Assembly (NCBI GenBank): GCA_031260095.1
Contig: JAIRKN010000146.1
Coordinates: 1 to 11,064, forward strand
Length of the DNA: 11,064 bases
Source of the DNA: Tannerella sp.
Lineage (GTDB): Bacteria; Bacteroidota; Bacteroidia; Bacteroidales; Tannerellaceae
Reading direction: 5' to 3'
The translations under genes were made by a program, and so were the position numbers. This document shows positions 1 to 7,000 of the stretch, piece after piece. Below the pieces are notes generated by a model. The model had not been told where the DNA came from. It saw nothing but the letters and a program-made list of their open reading frames with translations, and did not search any database. Positions within the stretch are counted from its first letter, which is position 1. Every line of letters starts with the position of its first letter.

Positions 1-1472
1 TAATAACGATAGGTGCCGGTATCTTTTATTATTATTTCCTGATAGTAAAAATCAGGGTCATGGTTGATTGTATGTAACGTCACGGCGTCGGCAAAGTCCG
101 GTCGATTGGCCCCTTGAAATTGTCCACCGGCCATTTTCACATGCCAGTTGGCTAAAAACGGATGTTTTCGTATGAGCTTTAGCGTTTGCCGACGGGTAGT
201 ATCTGCTTTCAACCATTGTATTTCACCATCTCCGGTAAACAGAAAAGGCGTACCACAGGGATATATAGCTTGATTTTTATAACTTACCGGAAGATAGACG
301 ATATCCTTTCCCATATCCGAAAATACGACCGGATCTTCTCGCTTTGACCAGTGGATGGGCGTCCATCTTTGATTGTCAAATACAGCCAGAAAGAGATAGT
401 CCTGTTTTGTATTGAACAGCATATCCTGACAGAATGAAATGTTTGCGGATGAAAAAGAGAGAGACGATACATCACGCATACGTAAATTGCGAAAAACGGG
501 CGGAATATTTTCCATTTTAGTCAAATGAGCCAGTGATTGTGGATTAATACCAAATGTGTGGCGAAACGCTTTTGCCATTTTGTGATCTGCCTTATGTGGC
601 TCGCCAGGTTTTGACTCGGTGGGGATGAAAGGGATGTATTTTCCTTCTTTGTTACGAACAGACGCCCAGCTATGCCCCATACTGCGGAAAGGCCATTGAG
701 GGGTATAATCCCAGGCAACCGGTATTCCCATTGCACGTATTGTATAAATGCCGTATTTAACCCTTTCAGTACAATTACCCGTTCGCATCCGGTTAATCAT
801 ACTGTAATTCATGTATGGTAACAATCCGGACAATTTGTTTATTGAATCCCACTCCAACCCCATTGCTTCAAATATACGGATGCACGCGGATTCTACATCC
901 ATATCTCCCATCCGCAAGGAATCATACAGGGATTTGTATTGTTCCAGCACAAGATCGCGCCAGTTTTCCAGTGTTTCCGAACCTAAACGATATGGCAATA
1001 TTTCCTCGCAAAATACATTAAATGGGATATCCTTTCCCCAGGGCATGGATGTCCATACTTCAAACGACCTTTCTATATTGTTTATCAAGTAGGATGCTTT
1101 CATGTATTCCACGTCTGCCAATATTTTTTTTCCGGAAACCAGATGATATGCTATGGCCAACGAATCGAATATGTTCTCTTCAATATATTTTCTCCCGTTT
1201 CTCTGCAAATGAAACCATTTGTCAAACAAAACATCATAATCTTCCACCGGACGATCATCTTCAGAATACCTTCCAGGCATATTCTCTATCAAAAAGCAGG
1301 CAGCCTGATACTTCAAACTATCCGCCGGATTGGATTTGTACCGGTTGAGCACGGCCTCTAATTCACCACGGTTTTGCCCGGCAAGATTTAATGCTTGTTC
1401 CAAGCGACCGGAACTGGTTTCTTTACAAGAAAAAAAGAAGAAAAGAAAAAAAATACAATATATCGTCTTCAT
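1..1472 (-). CDS. Transglutaminase-like domain lipoprotein, 3' end outside window
   Basis: The frame is open from the ATG at 1472 to the window edge: 490 codons, no stop, C-terminus missing. The N-terminus is a lipoprotein signal (two-residue MK, then a Phe-rich hydrophobic run ending FFSC), so Cys16 should be lipidated and the protein membrane-anchored. Residues about 22-200 are a helical-looking region I cannot assign. Residues about 230-290 resemble the transglutaminase/papain-like core: GNCTE with Cys234 as nucleophile candidate, then AMGIPV, then GHSW with His267. The usual Asp in a W-x-P-F-D-P-type motif is not seen; the matching stretch is YIPFIPTE. Residues about 450-490 look like the start of a beta-sandwich domain. 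It probably cleaves or crosslinks a protein or peptide at the cell surface, but that is inferred from the fold only. It is on the same strand as the efflux operon but 598 bp away, so probably a separate transcription unit. Gene call strong, function moderate. Confidence 0.85.
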   Translation of the reverse strand, partial: MKTIYCIFFLFFFFSCKETSSGRLEQALNLAGQNRGELEAVLNRYKSNPADSLKYQAACFLIENMPGRYSEDDRPVEDYDVLFDKWFHLQRNGRKYIEENIFDSLAIAYHLVSGKKILADVEYMKASYLINNIERSFEVWTSMPWGKDIPFNVFCEEILPYRLGSETLENWRDLVLEQYKSLYDSLRMGDMDVESACIRIFEAMGLEWDSINKLSGLLPYMNYSMINRMRTGNCTERVKYGIYTIRAMGIPVAWDYTPQWPFRSMGHSWASVRNKEGKYIPFIPTESKPGEPHKADHKMAKAFRHTFGINPQSLAHLTKMENIPPVFRNLRMRDVSSLSFSSANISFCQDMLFNTKQDYLFLAVFDNQRWTPIHWSKREDPVVFSDMGKDIVYLPVSYKNQAIYPCGTPFLFTGDGEIQWLKADTTRRQTLKLIRKHPFLANWHVKMAGGQFQGANRPDFADAVTLHTINHDPDFYYQEIIIKDTGTYRY

Positions 1473-1589
1473 TTTAGAAAAATATTAAAGTGTTACATAA
1501 TCCGGCAAGCCTTCCATGAAGTTGTCTGCAAATATGTATACTAAAGATTTGTCAATTAGTATTTTTTGCACTTCCCAACTTATTTTGTG

Positions 1590-1619
1590 TAAAGATACAT
1601 ACTATTTTTTATTCTCAAA
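1590..1619 (-). promoter_or_regulatory. Candidate Bacteroidetes-type promoter for the lipoprotein gene
   Basis: On the minus strand a TTTG box (1619-1616) is followed after 18 nt by TATCTTTA (1597-1590). The known Bacteroides primary sigma pattern is TTTG, 19-21 nt, then TAnnTTTG, so this is a near match with one base off in the -7 box and slightly short spacing. It would give a leader of roughly 110 nt before the ATG at 1472. In such AT-rich DNA a chance match is possible. Confidence 0.35.
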
Positions 1620-1742
1620 AGCAAAAAAACAGGAAGTGTCAAATAATTTTCGTGTCTTTATATCAATATTATACTCCCTTCGGTTTAATTTTGTGCGATG
1701 AAAAAAATAAGCATCTTTACAAAACTCCTCAATGACCGATAA

Positions 1743-1934
1743 ACCTGAGTTCGGGATAAGAAATAGCCGTTTACGGCTTCCATATCAATAGAATACTTAC
1801 AACTTATGACTTAAATATCCTACGGACAATCTAAGAGGCGCAAATAATTCGCTTTCTATTGATATGTATCACCTGCGGCGAATTAATTTATTTATTTTTT
1901 GAATGGAAGCTTTTTTCTTATACCGAACTCAGGT
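1743..1934. repeat. 192-bp element bounded by 21-bp inverted repeats
   Basis: The left arm 1743-1763 (acctgagttcgggataagaa plus a) and right arm 1914-1934 are inverted copies with one mismatch (g at 1755 against the t-equivalent). Inside are two nested inverted pairs: gcttccat 1776-1783 with 1903-1910, and catatcaatagaa 1781-1793 with 1854-1866. A small hairpin, agccg-ttta-cggct, sits at 1765-1778. There is no coding capacity. The ends look like terminal inverted repeats of an insertion sequence, so a non-autonomous (MITE-like) element or IS remnant is the first reading. I find no clean target-site duplication at either end. A DNA-inversion segment or a large structured RNA are alternatives. 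The repeats are certain; their meaning is not. Confidence 0.7.
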
Positions 1935-2070
1935 GGTAAGCGTATATTGCTGCCAAATTCAACCTTTGCATGCTCTTCCTCTGACTATCGGGCGAACATG
2001 AGGGCTGATGAATGCTCACTATCTACTTTCTGCACTTATTTTCGTGACTTTGAGAGTTGCTCAGCAGACC

Positions 2071-5000
2071 CTATTTGGAAATGCGTTTTTTCAATACGGT
2101 TTTTCTTTTGATCAGGAACAGTGGCAGGTAGATGAATATGCCGGCCAGAGAGGTGATAAGTCCCCCGATCGTGCCGGCGGCAAGCGGAAACCAGAAGCTC
2201 TCCCTGTCTAATCCTGCCATGAAAGGAATGAATCCGAGAATGGTAGAGATCACGGTCAGGAATATCGGGACGATTTTAATGTTCCAGGCTTTGATATAGG
2301 CTTTCATACGGTTCATACGGGGTTTATGCGTCAGTATCCGGTTGTACTCGTTGACAAGGTATATGCTTGCATTTACGGTAATACCGCATAATAATACGAA
2401 CGAAGCAAAGCCGCCCTGATCAAAGTTTAATCCGAAGAGGTAGAAAGTAAGGAAGACCCCGATATAGGATACGGGTATGACAAAGATAATGGCAAACGGC
2501 TGTTTGAGTGAATTGAACAGGATCGAAGTCATGAAAAAGATAATGAGTATGATCACACCGAGAAACAGGTATTGCTTTTTATCTTTTTTATCCCACCAGA
2601 AATAGCCTTGTTCGTTCTCCGCCGAATATCCGATCGGCAGGTTTTTGTTGAATTGTTCGAGTTCGCGTTCGAGGATTTTATGTCCCTGTTGCGACGACCC
2701 GATGTATTCATATTGCAGGCAGAGCAGGTATTGTTGGTTTTCCTTGACAATGTTCTGCGGCGTTTGCGTTTTTTCGATCGTGGCAAGCGCTCCGGTTTTG
2801 TAATATTTACCGTCCAGGGTACGGCTCATATTGGCAAGGCTCCAGAGATCGTAGAGGCGGCTTTGCTTCGATGACGTTTTTATATTCTCAATCTGCTCGT
2901 CGCCGTTTACATATCCGCAAAGGAGATCGCGTCCGAACACAGGGCTTACGGACGCATATAATTCATAAGGACGTATGTCTTCGCTTGCCATACGTTTACG
3001 GTCGAGGCTGAACGTATATTCATGGTAGTCTTCTTTATACCATGAAAACCGGGAGTTGATAATGACTTCTTTGATGCGGCGATATGTCAGCAGACGTTCG
3101 CGTAATGCGCCGGCATGGAGGTACAGATCGTCATAGTTGTATCCGTATATTTTCACGCGCATACTTCCCGCATTTTCGCGCACGTCGTTACTGAATCCAT
3201 GATCCCGCAACCCGTAAACACCCCAGCTACCTCCGCCCAACTGCAACGCTTTTGATATGACATTGCTTCTCAATTGATACGGGAATCCGGTTTTTTCCGC
3301 GCTTTCCGTGAATAGCACCTGGATATTTGCCTGTCGCGGATTAGAGATACTGGTTTGAAACTGGCGTATTTCTTTAAACCGGCTCAGGTAGCTTTCCATT
3401 TGCCGGATGATCCGGTTCATCTGCTCGATCGTTGTTCCGTTCGGCATCGAAGCGGCGATGGTCAGTCTTGTTTCGTCGTTACCGGAAAAATAGCTGCCGT
3501 CAAACACCTTTCGGACAAAAAGACACAGCGTGCCTCCCAGTGATTTCTCCAGAATGGGACGTACTTTCTCCTTGAAAGTGGTCGAGCCGGCTATCTCGTT
3601 GTAACGCTTGGCAAAACCGCTTTCTCCTTCTATCTTTTCCGGGATCATGAATACCGGAAGTCCGAAAGCCAAAACCAGCAGAATGATCACTAAAGGACGT
3701 AACCGCAACAGAAACCGGATCATTGAAAAGTAAAATGTATTGAAATAAACAACCGCTTTCCGGGGGTTAAAGCGTAGCCTTTTCACCTTTAGCCGGATCT
3801 GTTTCCGTTTGATCTTCATATTCTCAATGACGGCCGGTACGAGTAATAAGGAAACAGCGAGTGAAACCGTCAGATTGATTATCACTACGGCGGCAAAATC
3901 CTGCAGGTTCAGCCGTATCTTTTCGTTCAGAAAGAAGATCATAGCCAACGCCCCGACCGTTGTAAGGGTGGCTGCGAAAATGGAAAGGAATACTTTCCGG
4001 TCATGGTTACGCAGGTAATGATCTGCCATGATAATCGTGTTATCAATGATGAGGCTCAGTGAAATAGTGATACCCGCCAGTGAGTAGAGTTGTATCTCAA
4101 GGCCTAACACATAGTACAGGATAAAAGCGATGGAAATGTTGAAGTACAGGCTGAGGATGATGAGCAGCAGGTAGCGGACGTTGAACGTGGTAAGGAATAC
4201 GAACAACAGGAGGATCAGTACGGTAAAAAAGGTGCGGATATATATTTTATTGAGTTCCTTACGGATGTGTTCGGTCGCATCATAATTGATATGCAACTCA
4301 TAGCCCTTCGGTAATCCCCGTTTGATTTCCGCTATTTTATCTTTTACCGCTTCGCTGAGGCGCAACTGGTTGGCATTTTCCGTCGCGGTCAGGGTGATAT
4401 AGATGGAGTTTAATCCGTTGATGCGGTAATAGCTGGCGGGCGGTTCTTCCCGGTAGTTGACGGAAACAAGCCGGTCGAGGCATATCATACGTCCTGCTTT
4501 GTCTTCCAGGTAGATATCCTCGGCATGAAAGCCCCTGTTCTTCTCTCTCTTACCGGTGGTCAGGGAGAGGCGCATATATTTTTTTTCCGCACTCCCGCTC
4601 TCGATCAGCACCATGCCCAACGACTCTTTTTTATTATGCGCCTCGATCGCGTTCCTCACATCGGATACGGTGATACCTAATGCGTCTAATTGGTGGATGT
4701 CATATTCGAGCAGCCATTCCATAGGAGTTGCGCCGTATACGTCTATTTTGTATAGATCCGGAATCAGGGCCAGTACCGGTTTGATATGTTCTTCTGCGTA
4801 CCGTTGGATGACAACGGGTGGCGCCATAGCGTCAATGTTGTATGAAATAAACGGGCGGGTCGAGCTTTCATCCGGCAGGTTGACGTAGATGACAGGGTAG
4901 GAGGCGGAGCTTGGAAGGCTGGGCCATGTCCGGCGTACAATGGTAGATGCTTCAAACCGGACCATATCCATCGAAGCGTGCTTGTCCAGTTCGAGCGTAA

Positions 5001-5265
5001 TACTTCCGTAATGGTTGCCGGAGGTCGATATAATATTCTTCACTCCACTGATACGCGCCAGCATAGCTTCCAGCCGGGAGGTCGCCTCCATCTCAACGAT
5101 GCGGGCGGAGCTGCCGTTCATATTGAACCGGACGGTCAGACTGGGCAATGCGCGCGAAGGCGACAGTTTGACCGTCAGGGAGGGTATGACTGCTATGCCG
5201 ATTAATGAAACCGCCACAAATGCGACGATTACGGTAAAAGATGATATGCGCGATTTATTTTTCAA
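2071..5265 (-). CDS. Second, divergent RND-family efflux permease
   Basis: This 1064-residue protein has full RND length and layout: an N-terminal membrane helix (about residues 8-28), a large periplasmic porter region, a membrane bundle about 335-490, a second porter region about 545-870, and a final bundle about 880-1055. In the helix-4 relay motif SLIIDNTII, Asp408 is kept where AcrB has Asp407, and Asn follows where AcrB has Asp408. In helix 10, GITVNASIY has Asn965 where AcrB has the relay lysine. It is clearly unlike the other permease in this operon. The start is a TTG at 5265; no ATG lies upstream before the stop shared with the channel gene, and the next Met (about residue 49) would remove the first membrane helix. 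It lies 27 nt after the channel gene and is the last gene of the operon. It probably works with the upstream adaptor and channel in export; its substrate is unknown. Confidence 0.95.
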   Translation of the reverse strand: MKNKSRISSFTVIVAFVAVSLIGIAVIPSLTVKLSPSRALPSLTVRFNMNGSSARIVEMEATSRLEAMLARISGVKNIISTSGNHYGSITLELDKHASMDMVRFEASTIVRRTWPSLPSSASYPVIYVNLPDESSTRPFISYNIDAMAPPVVIQRYAEEHIKPVLALIPDLYKIDVYGATPMEWLLEYDIHQLDALGITVSDVRNAIEAHNKKESLGMVLIESGSAEKKYMRLSLTTGKREKNRGFHAEDIYLEDKAGRMICLDRLVSVNYREEPPASYYRINGLNSIYITLTATENANQLRLSEAVKDKIAEIKRGLPKGYELHINYDATEHIRKELNKIYIRTFFTVLILLLFVFLTTFNVRYLLLIILSLYFNISIAFILYYVLGLEIQLYSLAGITISLSLIIDNTIIMADHYLRNHDRKVFLSIFAATLTTVGALAMIFFLNEKIRLNLQDFAAVVIINLTVSLAVSLLLVPAVIENMKIKRKQIRLKVKRLRFNPRKAVVYFNTFYFSMIRFLLRLRPLVIILLVLAFGLPVFMIPEKIEGESGFAKRYNEIAGSTTFKEKVRPILEKSLGGTLCLFVRKVFDGSYFSGNDETRLTIAASMPNGTTIEQMNRIIRQMESYLSRFKEIRQFQTSISNPRQANIQVLFTESAEKTGFPYQLRSNVISKALQLGGGSWGVYGLRDHGFSNDVRENAGSMRVKIYGYNYDDLYLHAGALRERLLTYRRIKEVIINSRFSWYKEDYHEYTFSLDRKRMASEDIRPYELYASVSPVFGRDLLCGYVNGDEQIENIKTSSKQSRLYDLWSLANMSRTLDGKYYKTGALATIEKTQTPQNIVKENQQYLLCLQYEYIGSSQQGHKILERELEQFNKNLPIGYSAENEQGYFWWDKKDKKQYLFLGVIILIIFFMTSILFNSLKQPFAIIFVIPVSYIGVFLTFYLFGLNFDQGGFASFVLLCGITVNASIYLVNEYNRILTHKPRMNRMKAYIKAWNIKIVPIFLTVISTILGFIPFMAGLDRESFWFPLAAGTIGGLITSLAGIFIYLPLFLIKRKTVLKKRISK

Positions 5266-5292
5266 AATAATCTGTTTTCGATTTTGACAGGG

Positions 5293-6966
5293 TTAGCGGT
5301 GCATCGTTAAGAGTCTTTCAACGGTCGACGAAATCGGGACGTTGTACTCGAAATCGTAGAGTGTCAGTTTCCGTATTTTGAAATAACTGACCCAGTAATT
5401 TTCCAGTGCAGAGATATAATTGCGCCGTGCTTCCTGTTGGCGTTGGCGCGAGAGGGTGAGCGTACTGATATCGGCTTTACCGATCATAAAACGCTGCCGC
5501 GTCTTGCTATATGCGTCGTCGGCAATGACAAGCGCCTCTTCCGCAGAGCGAATCAGGTCTTTTTGTATGTTGAAATCGCCGACCGTCATGATAATGTCTT
5601 CTTCAATTTTTACTTCTCCCTGACGGGCCGTTATTTCCGTTACGTTCAGGTTGTTTCGGGCCATGTTGTATTTCCCTCGTCGCACGCCCCAGTCTATAAG
5701 AGGGATGGATATGCTCAACGAAACGATGTCCTGGCGCAACGGATCACGGTAAACACCGGCGAGCGAGCCGGCTACCTGGTTGTATCCGACGCTGGCCGTT
5801 ATGGAGGCGTTGAACATGGATTCCTTTTTGCTCCTGTCCACCTGTTGCTGCCTCTCAAGAATCTCCTGTTTATATCCGAGCAGGTCGGGATTATTGGCGC
5901 GCGCTTCTGCCAGCGCTTTTTCGACGGATATATCCATCGTTTTCGGGTAGCTGGGCAGTCGAAGACGTATCGGCGTGTTTTTATCCATGTTCAGGAAGGA
6001 CGTCAGGGCGAACATCGCACGTTTCAGGGTGATGTCCGCATTTTTCAGCGAGTTGACGGCATTAATCCGGTCTAATTTCAGCGTGAGCAGATCCGATTGG
6101 CTGATAGCGGCGATTTTATAACGTTCTTCGCCGATGCGATAGAGTGTATCCGTATTGCGTACATTTTCTTCTGCCAGATCATATTCCGACTGGGCCATCG
6201 CCAGACTGAAAAAGTAGGTAGCCGCTAATCCGGCCGTATTTTCCAGGTCATATATCAGCTTTTTCCCGGCTTTCTCATATTTCAACGGTTCTATTTTCTT
6301 CTCCCATTTGAACGCATTATATCCGATCAGATCCTGCCGGTATCCGATACGTACGGGGACGGATGTATACTGTGTATCCGTCTGGTCTCCGAAGTTACGC
6401 AGATAATCCAGATTCGAATGCAGGAAAAAAGTGCCGCCCAGCAGATCGAAATTTTGTGCGATCGAAAGGCCGCCGTATGTTTCGAAAGCTTGCTGCGGAC
6501 GGTAGATATCAATATCCGATTCCGAATCATAACGTTTGATGATCGTACGGTTATATTCTCCGGGGGTCAGGTTCAGCGTCAGGCTGGGCAGTCTGCCGGC
6601 TTTGAATGAACGGTATTCCCAGTAGCTTGACATATAGACATTCTTCGAACGGAACGCCTCGAGCGAGCTGTCGCCGGCCAATACGATCGTATTCTCAAGC
6701 GTCAGCGTAACGGGGGCCGCCCTTTCATACTGCGCCGCCGCCGGTATGACCGCCGCAAAAAGGAAGCCAAGGAATGCCGCAGATAACCGTTTTTTTGTTC
6801 GAGCCGTTCGAACCGCCTTGTTCGAGCCGTTCGAACAACACTGCTTGGGCGCACCCGCCCAACACTGCTTGGACGCAGCCGCCCAACATGCTTGGACGCA
6901 CCTGCCCAACATGCTTGGACACACCCGTCCAACATGCTTGGACGCGCCCGCCCGGCCGGAGCACAC
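5293..6966 (-). CDS. TolC-type outer-membrane efflux channel (OEP family); 5' end displaced by tandem repeats
   Basis: The body is a full outer-membrane efflux protein with two OEP repeats, roughly residues 215-320 and 345-540 counted from the GTG at 6966. It should form the trimeric exit duct of the pump. A Sec signal peptide is plain at residues 58-79: KKR, a hydrophobic run, and a PAAAQ cleavage region. It is preceded in this frame by about 57 residues of Cys/Trp-rich repeat-encoded sequence, which is abnormal. In-frame starts are only the GTG at 6966 and an ATG at 6912, both in or beside the array; the frame is closed upstream by TGA at 6999-6997. The natural start is probably the ATG at 7000, which overlaps the upstream permease stop but reads in another frame. 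As written, the coupled start does not yield the channel. Family call is firm; the true N-terminus and expression state are uncertain. Confidence 0.9.
   Translation of the reverse strand: MCSGRAGASKHVGRVCPSMLGRCVQACWAAASKQCWAGAPKQCCSNGSNKAVRTARTKKRLSAAFLGFLFAAVIPAAAQYERAAPVTLTLENTIVLAGDSSLEAFRSKNVYMSSYWEYRSFKAGRLPSLTLNLTPGEYNRTIIKRYDSESDIDIYRPQQAFETYGGLSIAQNFDLLGGTFFLHSNLDYLRNFGDQTDTQYTSVPVRIGYRQDLIGYNAFKWEKKIEPLKYEKAGKKLIYDLENTAGLAATYFFSLAMAQSEYDLAEENVRNTDTLYRIGEERYKIAAISQSDLLTLKLDRINAVNSLKNADITLKRAMFALTSFLNMDKNTPIRLRLPSYPKTMDISVEKALAEARANNPDLLGYKQEILERQQQVDRSKKESMFNASITASVGYNQVAGSLAGVYRDPLRQDIVSLSISIPLIDWGVRRGKYNMARNNLNVTEITARQGEVKIEEDIIMTVGDFNIQKDLIRSAEEALVIADDAYSKTRQRFMIGKADISTLTLSRQRQQEARRNYISALENYWVSYFKIRKLTLYDFEYNVPISSTVERLLTMHR
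6790..6796 (-). repeat. A7 homopolymer at the repeat / signal-peptide junction
   Basis: Seven A residues on the coding strand fall exactly where the repeat-encoded leader meets the KKRL start of the signal peptide. Losing one A would put the ATG at 7000 in frame with the channel, so the run is a possible slippage site in DNA or RNA and also a possible place for a sequencing error. Confidence 0.6.
6797..6836. repeat. Two direct copies of a 17-bp interrupted palindrome
   Basis: The 17-mer gttcgagccgttcgaac occurs identically at 6797-6813 and 6820-6836, so the period is 23 bp, the same as the neighbouring array. Each copy has 6-bp arms (gttcga / tcgaac) around a 5-nt centre and could form an RNA hairpin or bind a two-fold symmetric protein. 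It lies between the larger array and the signal-peptide codons of the channel gene, and may be a diverged part of the same repeat family. Confidence 0.85.
6836..6952. repeat. Five tandem 23/24-bp GC-rich units at the start of the channel gene
   Basis: On the plus strand the units begin caaca(c)tgcttgg and lie at 6836-6859 and 6860-6883 (24 bp, with an extra c), then 6884-6906, 6907-6929 and 6930-6952 (23 bp). They differ at a few positions, so the array is not brand new. No unit creates a stop in any frame. The 23-bp units change the reading frame with each gain or loss; the 24-bp ones do not. Each carries ccaa and ttgg arms around a 5-6-nt centre. The array is much more GC-rich than its surroundings. 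There are no unique spacers between units, so it is not a CRISPR. Confidence 0.9.
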
Positions 6967-6996
6967 CGGGGATTCCTGTCTTCCGTATATTGTTTT

Positions 6997-7000
6997 TCAT
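6997..7000 (-). promoter_or_regulatory. ATGA stop/start overlap (translational coupling site)
   Basis: The permease stop TGA (6999-6997) shares two bases with an ATG (7000-6998). Such overlaps usually let the terminating ribosome restart on the next gene. This is the main argument that the channel gene was built to start here and not at the GTG inside the array region. Confidence 0.65.

Larger units (their letters stand above)
1473..2070. other. AT-rich gene-free stretch between efflux operon and lipoprotein gene
   Basis: These 598 bp are clearly AT-richer than the flanking efflux genes and hold no convincing gene. Short open frames here on the plus strand lack family features. Contents I can point to are a candidate promoter for the lipoprotein gene (1590-1619), a 14-codon ORF on the plus strand (1698-1742) with a TAATTTTG box just before it, and a 192-bp inverted-repeat element (1743-1934). 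From 1935 to 2070, directly downstream of the last efflux gene, I see no clear stem plus T-run terminator. Confidence 0.7.
6725..7000 (-). other. Out-of-frame coupled start and leader of the channel gene
   Basis: The ATG at 7000-6998 overlaps the TGA of the upstream permease (6999-6997) as ATGA, the classic layout for translational coupling, and is followed by a basic n-region (MKNNIRKTGIP) like the start of a signal peptide. The frame then enters the repeat array, passes the signal-peptide DNA in the wrong frame, and stops at 6725 after 91 codons. Removing one base, removing two 23-bp units, or adding one 23-bp unit between here and 6790 would join this start to the channel. I read it as the displaced true start, not a separate gene. 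Confidence 0.65.

Noticed and set aside
1743..1934. Inverted-repeat element called outright as an invertible promoter
   Set aside because: Neither orientation of the interior shows a convincing TTTG / TAnnTTTG pair, and no invertase gene is in the window; kept only as an alternative.
1899..2111. 70-codon plus-strand frame in the gene-free stretch
   Set aside because: It starts inside the inverted-repeat element, runs antisense into the permease end, and has no protein-family features.
5263..5295. Channel-permease fusion by stop readthrough, since the two genes share a frame
   Set aside because: A shared frame has a one-in-three chance, the stop is an ordinary TAA with no readthrough signal I can see, and an outer-membrane channel fused to an inner-membrane pump makes no topological sense.
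5437..6075. 212-codon plus-strand open frame opposite the channel gene
   Set aside because: It is antisense to a clear OEP-family gene and its translation shows no family features; long shadow frames are expected opposite such codon use.
6836..6952. Tandem repeats considered as a CRISPR array
   Set aside because: Units are directly adjacent with no unique spacers, lie inside a gene start, and no cas genes are present.
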